DNA of 64,000 nucleotides. Origin: DMER64 sp049652385 (GTDB lineage: Bacteria > Bacteroidota > Bacteroidia > Bacteroidales > UBA932). The stretch covers positions 124,001 to 188,000 of the forward strand of contig JBASDX010000003.1 of NCBI GenBank assembly GCA_049652385.1. Reading direction: 5' to 3'. Under the pieces are notes generated by a model. That model was given only the letters and a program-made list of their open reading frames with translations. It was not told the origin of the DNA and ran no database searches. Position 1 is the stretch's first letter; each line of letters opens with the position of its first letter. Of this stretch, positions 1-9,596 are shown in pieces. A program made the translations under genes and the position numbers.

Positions 1-1
1 T

Positions 2-649
2 TCAGTAATCACTCCCCATCAAAACAACCTGCAATTTGAAAAATCAGGAATCGTGTACAAACTGGACGAATATACCCGTTTCCCCACTATGGCGGAAGTA
101 ATGACAGAATTTATACAGGAAGCCCGCTTTCGCACGGTTAAAGGAGAAAAACGACTACAAGTACGTCTCAGGGATGTGCAAGGTGTTTCGTTTGACTTTG
201 AGGACCCTACACCCCCGCTTGTTTTGTTGGACGGAATACCTGTCCCGGACCATGGGAAGATATACGATTATCCACCGGGTCTTGTTAAAGAAATAATTGT
301 CTATCCGGCAAAATATGCCTTTGGCCTTGTATATTATAACGGTATCATTTTTTTGAAAACATACCGTGGAGATTACCCCAACCTGACTCTGGAAGAATCT
401 ATGAGAATCCAGGATTTTCAGGGCGTGCAGCATCCTCGCACTTTCGGAATAATTCCTGAGGGAAGCCGGCTTCCGGACTTCCGTCATACGTTATACTGGA
501 ATCCTCAAATAGATGTACAGGCACGGAAAACAGTTGAGCTATCGTTCAAGACTGCAGAAACAACAGGGGAATTTATTGCAGTAACAGAAGGGATAAGCCG
601 CCAGGGGAAACCTTTTCGTTCAGCGTGTACCTTTACCGTTACACCTTGA
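2..649 (+). CDS. C-terminal part of a large secreted protein (5' end outside window)
   Basis: The reading frame is open from base 2 and ends with TGA at 647-649, so this is the 3' end of a longer gene; the in-frame GTG at 53 is not a credible start. The segment contains a plug-like stretch (LLDGIPVP, then VKEIIVYPAKYAFG and YNGIIFLKTYRG) and a terminal beta-sandwich-like stretch beginning TLYWNP. This combination is known from large Bacteroidetes surface proteins with macroglobulin (MG2) and carboxypeptidase-regulatory or TonB-plug-like domains. Function is not determined. It converges on the tolC-like gene with one base between the stop codons. Confidence 0.7.
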   Translation, partial: SVITPHQNNLQFEKSGIVYKLDEYTRFPTMAEVMTEFIQEARFRTVKGEKRLQVRLRDVQGVSFDFEDPTPPLVLLDGIPVPDHGKIYDYPPGLVKEIIVYPAKYAFGLVYYNGIIFLKTYRGDYPNLTLEESMRIQDFQGVQHPRTFGIIPEGSRLPDFRHTLYWNPQIDVQARKTVELSFKTAETTGEFIAVTEGISRQGKPFRSACTFTVTP

Positions 650-650
650 T

Positions 651-1931
651 TCAACGACCTGTTACTTGTAAATAGGTGCTTTTTGCCAGTTGGTAATCCT
701 TCATGGCATCTACTTTTTTGTCCCTGTTTTCTTGTAAAAGGCCTCTTGCCACAAGCAATTCCGTAACATTTGCAGTTCCGGCTTTAAAATAATCTTCACT
801 CAATCGGGCGTTCTCTTTAGATGCACTAACGGCTAATTCTGCCAATAAATATTTTTGGTACGCTTCTACCAAAGCGCCCCAAGCCTGCTGAATCTGCATG
901 AGCAATTGCTGGTGACCGTCCTCCTTGTTAAGCCGTGCCTGTTGTTCTTCAATCCTTTTTTGCCTGATGGCAAAAGACCCCCTGTACCAATCGGAAACAG
1001 GAATTTGAATACCGGCCATGATTACTCCGTTCCAATGGTCTTTCGCCAAAAAATTTTCATAGTAATAAGCAGCTCCTATACCTATTTTTGGTAAATAAGA
1101 GGAAAACTCTACTTTGCATTCCAATGTAGCGGCTGTTTCACCCAGCTCCAAAAGTTTGTATTCCGTTCTCTGATCAATGACTGACGCCGGTTCTACATAC
1201 AATTCCATAGGATTTGTAACAAGAAGGTCCTCTGTATACGATACTTGAAAATGAGCAATATCATCTACCGGTATGCCCACCTGACGAGCCAGCGCCATGG
1301 TGGCCAGGAAAATGCCGTTTTCCAGCTCTACATGCTTACTTTCCAACGTGTTTTTCTGTAAATTTACTTTCAACACTTCGTTCTTGTCCAGAAGACCCGC
1401 TTTGTTGGCTTGCTCTACGTCTCTGGATAGTGTATCCAGTAACTGCCTCATGATTTTTACCGTATTTCTTTTCTCATACAAGGAGTAGAGCAACCAATAG
1501 TACTCTTCCGTTTGCGCCAATACCTCTTCTTTCAACATAGTTGTAAATAAGCGGGCAGCCTGAATGCCTGTATTTGCCAATCTGTTTGCGTATAGCAATT
1601 TACCGCCCATCAAAACAGGTTGAAATACCGTAACGCCCGCAAAAACACCTTTTTCATACATAGCCATACTACCCAACATGCCCATATCAACTTTCATCAT
1701 GGGACCGGATGCATGAAAACCTAGTCCCACAAGGGATACATTTGGAAGGTAATAGGAAGAGGCTTCTTTCTTTACCAATTTTGCAATTTCTTCATCCAAT
1801 TGTTTTTCTTTCAGACGGGTATTGTGCTCCACGGCCATTTGTTTGCATTCCTCCAAAGTATAAGGTTGTGCACTTAAGTAGTGATTAGAGAGAACAGAAA
1901 GAAGTATCAGAAGGTATAAGGCTTTCTTCAT
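651..1931 (-). CDS. TolC-family outer membrane efflux protein
   Basis: A 426-residue outer membrane factor of a tripartite efflux pump. It starts MKKALYLLILLSVLSNHYLSAQ, a signal peptide, followed by YTLEECKQMAVEHN, the usual opening of Bacteroidetes TolC proteins. Long helical stretches alternate with beta-strand segments as expected of the TolC repeat fold. The frame is open further upstream, but the ATG at 1931 overlaps the RND transporter stop as ATGA, and the signal peptide supports that start. It is the last gene of the MFP-RND-OMF operon. The exported substrate is unknown. Confidence 0.9.
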   Translation of the reverse strand: MKKALYLLILLSVLSNHYLSAQPYTLEECKQMAVEHNTRLKEKQLDEEIAKLVKKEASSYYLPNVSLVGLGFHASGPMMKVDMGMLGSMAMYEKGVFAGVTVFQPVLMGGKLLYANRLANTGIQAARLFTTMLKEEVLAQTEEYYWLLYSLYEKRNTVKIMRQLLDTLSRDVEQANKAGLLDKNEVLKVNLQKNTLESKHVELENGIFLATMALARQVGIPVDDIAHFQVSYTEDLLVTNPMELYVEPASVIDQRTEYKLLELGETAATLECKVEFSSYLPKIGIGAAYYYENFLAKDHWNGVIMAGIQIPVSDWYRGSFAIRQKRIEEQQARLNKEDGHQQLLMQIQQAWGALVEAYQKYLLAELAVSASKENARLSEDYFKAGTANVTELLVARGLLQENRDKKVDAMKDYQLAKSTYLQVTGR

Positions 1932-4900
1932 GGCAACATCGTTTTTTTGGGTTCTTTCATTTTTCTCCCCGCTTTGTCTTGTTTTTTGTATACGAGCCAA
2001 TAAATAACAGGCATAAATAAAGAAACGAAAAACATAGAGGTAAACACACCAAAGAATATAGTAGCCGCCATAGGAGCCCATAAAGAGTCTTTAGTTATCA
2101 ACATGGGTATGACAGCCACGGCTGTGGAGGAAGAGGTCTGAAAAATGGGTCTTATACGACGGCATCCGGCCAGAAATGAGGCTTCTTTGACACCATACCC
2201 TCCGGCTCTAAGTAATTCTGCATAATCAAACATAATGATACCGTTTCTCACTACTAAACCTATTAATGTAACAATGCCCAAAAACGTTGTCAAACTGACA
2301 GGCAGACCCATAATCCAGGTGCCCACAAAAGCTCCCAACAGACTTAAAGCTGTTGAAGCCATGACAATAACAGCTAACGATACCTTTTTAAAATGGAACA
2401 GCAAAATGAGGAATATCAGCAAAACGGCAATAAAGACTCCGTGCATAATATGCGGCATCATCTCTTTATCCGCACTATATGTTCCTGCATGTTCGTAATG
2501 TACACCTTCCGGCATTTCCGTCTCTTCCATGATGTTTTTCACTTGGGCAAACACATCCGTAGAGATCTTACCATGTTCCAGGTCCATTAAAAGTGTCAGG
2601 GTAGGCATTCCGTTTCTGCGCACTATCTGAGAAATGTTCCATTCCGGCTCTAACCGGGCAATTTGTCTGAGAGGTACTGCAGCTCCCGGAATGATTCCGT
2701 GAAAGTATTCATCACTTATTGCTTCCGGCTCTATGGCTCCTTCTTGCCCTGTTAAATACATGACTACAGGAGTTGTTTCTCCCTCCCGGGTGACAGATGT
2801 CACAGGCACACCTGAAAACCGAGAGGCCAAATTCAACGATAACAGCGCCGGATTAATACCTACACGCGCCGTCTGTATAGGATCTGTTTTCAAATTCAGA
2901 CCGTGTGTATACCCTCCAAAATCGGAACGTACGTTAGCCACGTATTCTATTTCTGAAAGGTACGGTATGAGGGAATCTGCAAGATGCATAAGTACCGCCT
3001 TATCTTCTCCTATCAACCGTACTTCTACCTCGCTTTCAGAAAACATGGAGTAGTCCAGTTGACGTACCCGTACGTATGTATCCGGGAAATAATGTATGTA
3101 CTTCTTTTGGTATTCCTTGACAAGCTGCTCTGTTACTTTGTGAGACGGTGTGTTTATGATGAATTGTCCAAAGTGGGGTCCCGGAATTTGCGGTGCATAA
3201 GAAGCCTGAAACCGGGGAGCCGTTGTTCCTATAAAAGAAGTAACCGCCAATACCCTGTCGTCTTCCTGAATCAGGCTACGCAAGGAATCTGCCAGCTTTT
3301 CTGTCTCCTTCAGGGAAGAGCCGTAAGGAAGGTACATTTCTATGACAAATTGATTTCTGTCTGCCATAGGCATCAATCGTTTGGGTAACAAAAGATAGAC
3401 AAAATAAGGCAGGACTAAAAAAGCGATAATGACTACTACAACGATTACAGGATGCTTGAAGGCTTTCTGCAATATTCTCTCATAAAATACACCAAACAAT
3501 TCCAGCAGAGAAATGCCTTTTCTACTCTTTTGCTTTTGTTTATCAACTACTTGCTGAATGCCTTTTCTTATGGTAAAATACTGAAAGTAAGGTATGTACA
3601 ACATAGCCACTCCCATGGATATCGTCAATGATATAAAAATGGCCCATGGAGCCATATAAATAAATTCCGAGAATTTTTCCGGCAAAGCCACTAAGAAAGG
3701 AAAGAAGGTAATGCTGATGGCCAAGGTTGCAGAAAAAATTGATCTGAAATACGAATTGGCGGCTGTTATGGAAGCCTTCCATCTGCTCATTCCGTGATCC
3801 AGGTAATTCAAGTAGTTGTCTATGACCACAATACTATCATCAACAACCATTCCCAGAACTACCAGCAAAGAAGCCAATGTAACCGTGTTAATTTCAAATC
3901 CCAACACATAGAGCACTCCAATGGAAATAAAAATGGTAATGGGAATGGACGTGGCAGCCACAGACGCAACCCTGACGGGTAACATAATCATCATTACGGC
4001 AATAACAGCCAGCACAGAGATGAGCATATCCTTCAGGAAAGAATATACAGAATCTGAAACAACGCGCGGCTCGTCTGTTATTCTGTATATATGAACATCA
4101 TCCGGCAACGTATCCTGGAAGTCTTTCAATACCACATCCACTTGTTTGCCCAATTCGACCATGTTGTATCCGTGGGACATTTCTAACGACAGAAGCAAAC
4201 ACTTCCTGCCGTTATTGGTTATGTAGCTGTCCGGCTGCGGATACTCCCGGACAATATATCCCAAATCTTTAACGCGTAAGACGTTGCCGGAATCATCAAA
4301 ATAAAGCGGTTGCTCCAAAATTTCCTGCTCACTTCCGTAAGAGTTATTCAGATGTATGGGGATTAATCCGCTTGATATATCTAACACTCCTGCAGAAGTC
4401 ACAAAGCCTCCCGAATAGAGCTGTGTCATGATCTGCTGTGTATTAAGCGAATAAACAGCCAATTTGTCTTTATCAAGGTATAAGCTCAATTGCTCTTTTT
4501 GGTGTCCGTAACTTTTTATATTTGAAACAATGGGAAGCTTACGCAAATCCCGCTCCAATCGACCGAGCTCTTTTTCCAGGCTTCTATACGTTAACGATTC
4601 GCTCTCCAGGGTAATCAGAATGGCAGATGTTTCTCCAAACTCACTCAGCACCATAAGAGGCAAAACTCCGGAGGGCAACTGCATTTTAAATTGTTCCAGA
4701 TCTATTCTTAAGCTTGCGTAAAAATCACGTGGAGACGTTTCTGTCTCGTCCAATTCCATGACAAAATAAACGACTCCATTCCTGGTTAACGAATAGGTTC
4801 TTTTTCTGTCAACTCCCTTATAACTGAGCAAATATTGCTCTAAGGGCACAGTCAGTTGTTCATCTACCTGTTCTGTAGAAGCCCCCGGATAAACACCTAC

Positions 4901-5056
4901 AACAAGGGCATTACGAATGGTAAAATCCGGATATTCTTTTTTGGGCATTTCAGGCAAAGCATAGATACCCAATCCTACCAGAAAAGCTACAAGCAGTACG
5001 ACAATTTTATGATGGTGCATTGTCCATTCGACAACGCCTCTTTTTTTCTTACTCAT
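1928..5056 (-). CDS. RND efflux transporter, inner membrane permease (AcrB/CzcA class)
   Basis: A 1042-residue proton-driven permease of the resistance-nodulation-division superfamily. Membrane segment 1 (HHHKIVVLLVAFLVGLGIYAL) is followed by a large periplasmic porter domain, a second membrane block (SVLAVIAVMMIMLPVRVA; VVLGMVVDDSIVVIDNYL), another periplasmic loop and a C-terminal membrane block. The DD pair in VVDDSIVVIDN is the usual proton-relay position in TM4. Length is normal for the family. It overlaps the upstream MFP gene by 8 bp and the downstream tolC-like gene by 4 bp, so the pump is translated as a coupled unit. Drug or metabolite specificity cannot be read from sequence. Confidence 0.95.
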   Translation of the reverse strand: MSKKKRGVVEWTMHHHKIVVLLVAFLVGLGIYALPEMPKKEYPDFTIRNALVVGVYPGASTEQVDEQLTVPLEQYLLSYKGVDRKRTYSLTRNGVVYFVMELDETETSPRDFYASLRIDLEQFKMQLPSGVLPLMVLSEFGETSAILITLESESLTYRSLEKELGRLERDLRKLPIVSNIKSYGHQKEQLSLYLDKDKLAVYSLNTQQIMTQLYSGGFVTSAGVLDISSGLIPIHLNNSYGSEQEILEQPLYFDDSGNVLRVKDLGYIVREYPQPDSYITNNGRKCLLLSLEMSHGYNMVELGKQVDVVLKDFQDTLPDDVHIYRITDEPRVVSDSVYSFLKDMLISVLAVIAVMMIMLPVRVASVAATSIPITIFISIGVLYVLGFEINTVTLASLLVVLGMVVDDSIVVIDNYLNYLDHGMSRWKASITAANSYFRSIFSATLAISITFFPFLVALPEKFSEFIYMAPWAIFISLTISMGVAMLYIPYFQYFTIRKGIQQVVDKQKQKSRKGISLLELFGVFYERILQKAFKHPVIVVVVIIAFLVLPYFVYLLLPKRLMPMADRNQFVIEMYLPYGSSLKETEKLADSLRSLIQEDDRVLAVTSFIGTTAPRFQASYAPQIPGPHFGQFIINTPSHKVTEQLVKEYQKKYIHYFPDTYVRVRQLDYSMFSESEVEVRLIGEDKAVLMHLADSLIPYLSEIEYVANVRSDFGGYTHGLNLKTDPIQTARVGINPALLSLNLASRFSGVPVTSVTREGETTPVVMYLTGQEGAIEPEAISDEYFHGIIPGAAVPLRQIARLEPEWNISQIVRRNGMPTLTLLMDLEHGKISTDVFAQVKNIMEETEMPEGVHYEHAGTYSADKEMMPHIMHGVFIAVLLIFLILLFHFKKVSLAVIVMASTALSLLGAFVGTWIMGLPVSLTTFLGIVTLIGLVVRNGIIMFDYAELLRAGGYGVKEASFLAGCRRIRPIFQTSSSTAVAVIPMLITKDSLWAPMAATIFFGVFTSMFFVSLFMPVIYWLVYKKQDKAGRKMKEPKKTMLP

Positions 5057-6098
5057 TGACTACTTCTACCTTACAATTTTCCGTTACTCTCTGATGTCCT
5101 TCTTCAATAACCCTGTCGCCGTGTTTTACCCCTTCCAAAATGCTTATGCCTCCTTGAACCAACGTTCCCGGAAAAACGGTTCTTTTATGTGCCCTGTTTT
5201 CTTCATCAAGTACCCACACAAAATGACCTGCTTTAAAAGGTTCCGGATTAAGTGCTCTTACCGGTAAAACAAGAAAATTCTCTTCCGGAACATTTTTGAT
5301 ATACGTTTTACATACCATGCCCGGCAACAACCCGGGAATATCGTAATCCGGAGTAATTTTTACATCATATCCGTGTGTATAAGGGTGGGCTTGCACTCCT
5401 TTCTCTGTTACTTTCCCCGTTGTTTCCAGAGATTTTAACGCCCCCACGATAATGCGGGCCGGCTGGCCTGCTTTTGTATCGAATATTTCGTTTTCCGGAA
5501 CATTGATTTTAATAATCGGTCTTTGTGTGTTGAGCAGGGTTATTACAGGTTGATCCGGCAGTACATTCATACCTTCTTCAACAGCTCTTTTCCCAATCAC
5601 TCCCGACATAGGAGCCCGCAACTGCGTTTCTGCCAGGGCCCTTGCCGCAATCTTTTCTGCAGCTTTGGCTTGCTCCAGTTTTGTTTGAATATCAACGTAT
5701 TGTACTTCAGGTAAACTCCCCGATTCGTACAACAACGTCAATCTTTCCCAAGCATCTTCAGCTTGTCGTAAAGTAGCCAGAGCCGAAGCATGCATTTGCT
5801 CCAACGTTTCTGAATCAAGGGTAGCCAGGATTTGCCCCTGGTTTACAGTTTGACCAACGCTCACGTAAACTTGTTTTACTTTACCCGGTGCAGGAAAACT
5901 TAAAAGCACCTTATTGGCTTCTTCAACTACCCCTACATACATTCTTTCCGGAGATTCTTTTTCTTCAAATACTGTGTAAACAGTTACTTTGACGGGATTT
6001 TGAACAGATTTATTTGAAGATTGCGTATAGGAACAAGAAGCAAAAGGTATGAGCAAGGCTGAAACAAACAGCCATTGCTGCCATTTATTTGATTTCAT
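5049..6098 (-). CDS. RND efflux periplasmic adaptor (HlyD/MFP) lipoprotein
   Basis: A 349-residue membrane fusion protein linking the RND permease to the TolC channel. The ATG at 6098 gives a lipoprotein signal with lipobox FASC near residue 22, which favours it over the upstream start. A barrel-sandwich half motif (SFPAPGKVKQVYVSVGQTV), an alpha hairpin (about residues 100-150) and a second lipoyl half (TQLRAPMSGVIGKRAVEEG) are visible. It is the first gene of the efflux operon; a TACTTTTG -7 element lies upstream at 6119-6126 on this strand. Confidence 0.92.
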   Translation of the reverse strand: MKSNKWQQWLFVSALLIPFASCSYTQSSNKSVQNPVKVTVYTVFEEKESPERMYVGVVEEANKVLLSFPAPGKVKQVYVSVGQTVNQGQILATLDSETLEQMHASALATLRQAEDAWERLTLLYESGSLPEVQYVDIQTKLEQAKAAEKIAARALAETQLRAPMSGVIGKRAVEEGMNVLPDQPVITLLNTQRPIIKINVPENEIFDTKAGQPARIIVGALKSLETTGKVTEKGVQAHPYTHGYDVKITPDYDIPGLLPGMVCKTYIKNVPEENFLVLPVRALNPEPFKAGHFVWVLDEENRAHKRTVFPGTLVQGGISILEGVKHGDRVIEEGHQRVTENCKVEVVNE

Positions 6099-6118
6099 TA
6101 GCACTATTTTTATGTGTG

Positions 6119-6145
6119 CAAAAGTAATCAAAAATAGTATATTTG
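6119..6145. promoter_or_regulatory. Divergent promoter region, efflux operon and queH
   Basis: Two matches to the Bacteroidetes -7 element TAnnTTTG point outwards. TACTTTTG at 6119-6126 on the minus strand serves the efflux operon (start 6098). TATATTTG at 6138-6145 on the plus strand serves queH (start 6159). No convincing -33 TTTG is seen for either. The two elements are so close that the polymerases would compete. Confidence 0.5.
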
Positions 6146-6158
6146 TACGTATTGTCCT

Positions 6159-6710
6159 ATGGAAATAAAACGTCCTGCTCTCTTACTGCATACGTGCTGC
6201 GGTCCTTGTGCAACGACTGCTTTGGAGCGTCTTGTGCCCGATTACGAAGTTTCGGTTTTTTTTTATAATCCCGGAATCTACCCCTTTAAGGAGTACGAAA
6301 AAAGAAAAAATGAAACAGAACGATATATTTTACAAGCCTTTGGTTCTCAGGTTCCTTTTATAGAAAAAACACAGCCATCAGGTTATTTTTCAGTCCTTGC
6401 GCAAGGACTGGAAGAAGAACCGGAAGGCGGACAAAGATGCTTAGTGTGCTTTAAAGACAGGTTGACGGAAACGGCTCTTTATGCAAAAGCCAACGGTTTT
6501 GCCTTTTTCTGTACCACACTGACATTGAGTCCCCACAAAAACGCCGCTTTGATTAATACTCTGGGAGAAGAGATCGCCCGACAAACAGGAGGTCTTTCTT
6601 ATCTTCCCTCCAATTTCAAAAAGAGCGACGGATTCCGTCGCTCTATCGCTATTTCCAAAGAATACGATTTATACAGACAAACGTATTGCGGCTGTATGTA
6701 TTCTATGTAA
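6159..6710 (+). CDS. queH: Epoxyqueuosine reductase QueH
   Basis: This enzyme performs the last step of queuosine formation in tRNA, reducing epoxyqueuosine to queuosine, and belongs to the QueH (DUF208) family that is unrelated to the cobalamin enzyme QueG. The 183-residue protein has the N-terminal CCGPC motif (LLLHTCCGPCATTALE) and the distal cysteines CLVC and CGC near the C-terminus that bind the iron-sulfur cluster and metal. A second queuosine gene, queA, lies at 21793-23040. It stops two bases before the convergent acyl-CoA ligase. Confidence 0.93.
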   Translation: MEIKRPALLLHTCCGPCATTALERLVPDYEVSVFFYNPGIYPFKEYEKRKNETERYILQAFGSQVPFIEKTQPSGYFSVLAQGLEEEPEGGQRCLVCFKDRLTETALYAKANGFAFFCTTLTLSPHKNAALINTLGEEIARQTGGLSYLPSNFKKSDGFRRSIAISKEYDLYRQTYCGCMYSM

Positions 6711-6712
6711 AA

Positions 6713-8365
6713 TTATTTGTACAAAAACCGTTTGATACTGCGTTTTGGGGTTTTTTCAAATTCTTGCTGCTGAATTTCAATTTTAGCAATCCGGCTAAAG
6801 ACGGGCAGCAACATATTTAATTTCATCCTGTTTTCTTCCATCAATTGTGCAAGGCCCATGGAATCCAAAGACTCCTGCGATACCCTGTTGTAATCCGGAA
6901 ATACCAAAGCTACCAGTTTTTTATCCCTCTCCACTACGATAGATTCAATCACGTAAGGCTGGTTGTTCAGCTTGTCTTCTATCTCTTCCGGATAAATATT
7001 CTGCCCGCTGGCTCCAACAATCAGATTCTTACTGCGGCCCTTGATGAAAATGTTGTTCTCTTTGTCCATCAAACCCAAATCACCCGTTCTCAACCAACCA
7101 TCTTTAGTAAAGGCGGCGGCCGTTGCTTCCGGGTTTTTGTAATATCCCATCATCACATTGTCTCCGCGTGCCTGCAATTCTCCCACAACGGTGCGCGGAT
7201 CCGGAGAATCAACCCTTAACGACATACGGTGAACCGGCTTTCCACAGGAGTTTTTCACAAATTTTGAAGCGTCTTCATAGGAAAGCAGCGGTGCACATTC
7301 GGTCATTCCATATCCAACGGTATAAGGCAATTTGATAAGTTTCATCAGGTCTTCCACCTCTTGGTTGATAGCCGCTCCGCCAATGATCAAAGTTCTCATG
7401 TTACCGCCAAAAGCATGCAGCAACTTCTTCCTGATTTGCTTATACAGAACAGATGCCAAACCGGGAACTTTCAGGATGGCTTTGATTACAGGTTTTTCTA
7501 TGGTTGGGAAAACAGAGCTTTTGAATATTTTTTCAACAACCAAAGGAACGGTAATGAGCATATAAGGTTTCACCTCTGCCAAAGCATTCAATAGTACTTT
7601 GGGTGAAGGTACTTTACCTAAGAAAAATACTTGCGTTCCGCCTGCCAATTGGTATAAAAATTCAAAGGCCATACCGTACATATGAGCCATAGGCAACATA
7701 GACACCAACGTGTCACCGGGGCCGTTGGGAATCTCACTCTGTCCAAACTGGATGTTCGAGGTAATGTTACGGTTGGTAAGCATCACTCCTTTGGGGGCAC
7801 TGGTAGTTCCTGACGTATAATTGATCAATGCCAGCTCATCCAGGTTGTCCATAGGATAATTAACGTGTTCGGGACCAAAACCGTCCGGATATTTTTGCTT
7901 GAACAAAGCTTCCAAGTTGTTAAACTCTTCAACAAGTTCCGGTTGTTGGGAAAACACAATCTTACTGTCTTCCAGGCTCACAACCAATTCCAGCAACGGC
8001 ATGGAAGGGATGTTTATTTTCTCAAGCAGTTCGTTGCTGACGAACAGGATACGGGCTTCTGAATGATCCGTAAGGGTCATGATGCTCTCCGGCAGGAAGT
8101 CATTGAGAAGAGGAACGGCAACAGCACCGTAACTGGTTACTGCCAAAAAAGCAATACCCCATTCGGCACTGTTGGGGCCGCAAAGAGCTGCTTTGTCGCC
8201 CTTTTTCAAGCCCATTTTTTCAAACAAAATATGATAGCCGGCTATGTTTTTGGCTATTTGACCGTACGTATACGAATTCTTTTTATAGTTGGTCATGGCC
8301 GGAGAATCCCAGGCCTTGACCATACTGTCCCGTATGTACTCAAGGTAGTGTGTTTTCATAAGCAT
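6713..8365 (-). CDS. AMP-dependent acyl-CoA ligase (long-chain fatty acid CoA ligase-like)
   Basis: A 550-residue member of the adenylate-forming superfamily that activates a carboxylic acid to its CoA thioester through an acyl-AMP. The ATP motif INYTSGTTSAPKGVMLTN and the motif GYGMTECAP are present, as are WLRTGDLG and a C-terminal domain ending KTPKRSIKRFLY with the usual catalytic lysine region. Start may be 8365 or the ATG six bases downstream (8359). It is the last gene of the lysine operon, 16 bp after the thiolase. A role in activating a fermentation acid is possible, but the acyl specificity is unknown. Confidence 0.88.
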   Translation of the reverse strand: MLMKTHYLEYIRDSMVKAWDSPAMTNYKKNSYTYGQIAKNIAGYHILFEKMGLKKGDKAALCGPNSAEWGIAFLAVTSYGAVAVPLLNDFLPESIMTLTDHSEARILFVSNELLEKINIPSMPLLELVVSLEDSKIVFSQQPELVEEFNNLEALFKQKYPDGFGPEHVNYPMDNLDELALINYTSGTTSAPKGVMLTNRNITSNIQFGQSEIPNGPGDTLVSMLPMAHMYGMAFEFLYQLAGGTQVFFLGKVPSPKVLLNALAEVKPYMLITVPLVVEKIFKSSVFPTIEKPVIKAILKVPGLASVLYKQIRKKLLHAFGGNMRTLIIGGAAINQEVEDLMKLIKLPYTVGYGMTECAPLLSYEDASKFVKNSCGKPVHRMSLRVDSPDPRTVVGELQARGDNVMMGYYKNPEATAAAFTKDGWLRTGDLGLMDKENNIFIKGRSKNLIVGASGQNIYPEEIEDKLNNQPYVIESIVVERDKKLVALVFPDYNRVSQESLDSMGLAQLMEENRMKLNMLLPVFSRIAKIEIQQQEFEKTPKRSIKRFLYK

Positions 8366-8381
8366 TAGTTTTGTTTACTAC

Positions 8382-9584
8382 TTAAGTATTTTTGAGGATC
8401 AGGGCCGTACCCATCCCCCCTCCAATACACAGCGAAGCCAATCCATACCCGACTCCCCTGCGTTTCATCTCGTGGATGAGTGTAACGGTTATGCGGTTGC
8501 CGGAAGCACCAATGGGGTGACCCAGGGCAATAGCTCCTCCGTTTACGTTGCAATGCGTCTTAAACCAGGCATCATCAACACCGTGTTGTTCTTTAAGCTC
8601 GTGAATGACTCCCAGCGACTGAGCGGCAAAAGCCTCGTTCAATTCTACCAAATCCATTTGTTTCAGCTCCATACCGGCTCTTTGCAAAGCTTCTTTCACA
8701 GCCGGCACGGGACCCATACCCATATAGGCAGGATCTACTCCGGCTTGACCCACAGAAACTATTTCTACCATGGGTGTCAATCCCATTTCTTTAACTGCTG
8801 TTTCAGAGGCCAGCAGCACAAAGGAAGCTCCGTCATTGATTCCGGATGAGTTGGCTGCCGTGACGCTGCCGTCCTTCTTGAAAGCGGGGCGTAAACCGGC
8901 CATCTTTTCCAGGGTTGTCGTCCTGTTGGGAAACTCATCCGTATCAAATACAAACGTATCTTTTCTGCGTGCAAGTTCAAGAGGCACTATTTCGTCCTTG
9001 AATGTTCCCGAATCAATGGCTTGAATGGCTTTTTGCTGAGATTCAAAGGCAAAAGCATCTTGTGCTTCCCTGCTTATGTTGTATTTTTCCGCAATGTTTT
9101 CGGCTGTAATACCCATGTGGTATCCTTCAAATGCATCTGTAAGACCATCGTATACCATATGGTCAATAGCTTTGAAATCACCCATCTTAATGCCTTGTCT
9201 GATGCCCTGCATGATAAAGCCGGCATCGGTCATATTTTCTACACCTCCGGCCAAAATCAAAGAAGCGTGACCGATCAAAATGGACTGGTATCCGTTGATT
9301 ATGGATTTCATACCGCTGCCGCATATCATATTCACACCGTAAGCGGGCACATGGTGCGGAATTCCTGCATGAACGGCTGCCTGACGTGCAATCCCTTGTT
9401 TTTGACCGGCCATCAATATGTTGCCCACAATGACCTCATCTATGCGGGCCGGATCAATTTTTGTTTCTTCCAAAATATTCTTGATGACCTGGGTGGCCAT
9501 AAAGGCCGGTGATACTCCCGTAAGAGATCCCAACATTTTACCTATAGCTGTACGTTTAGCTGCAATGATGTATACTTTTTCCAT
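8382..9584 (-). CDS. atoB: Acetyl-CoA C-acetyltransferase (thiolase)
   Basis: This thiolase cleaves acetoacetyl-CoA with CoA to give two acetyl-CoA, the energy-yielding end of lysine fermentation. The 400-residue protein has the nucleophilic cysteine in NMICGSGMKS, the histidine motif GGAIALGHPIGASG and the second cysteine in SLCIGGGMG. It sits 12 bp after atoA and 16 bp before the acyl-CoA ligase. Its substrate would come from the CoA transferase and from the aminotransferase at 18208-19452 if that gene is Kat. Confidence 0.93.
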   Translation of the reverse strand: MEKVYIIAAKRTAIGKMLGSLTGVSPAFMATQVIKNILEETKIDPARIDEVIVGNILMAGQKQGIARQAAVHAGIPHHVPAYGVNMICGSGMKSIINGYQSILIGHASLILAGGVENMTDAGFIMQGIRQGIKMGDFKAIDHMVYDGLTDAFEGYHMGITAENIAEKYNISREAQDAFAFESQQKAIQAIDSGTFKDEIVPLELARRKDTFVFDTDEFPNRTTTLEKMAGLRPAFKKDGSVTAANSSGINDGASFVLLASETAVKEMGLTPMVEIVSVGQAGVDPAYMGMGPVPAVKEALQRAGMELKQMDLVELNEAFAAQSLGVIHELKEQHGVDDAWFKTHCNVNGGAIALGHPIGASGNRITVTLIHEMKRRGVGYGLASLCIGGGMGTALILKNT

Positions 9585-9596
9585 GTATCTGTATTT

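Noticed and set aside
155..487. Open frame of 110 codons on the minus strand
   Set aside because: It is antisense to the conserved secreted protein and has no similarity to known families.
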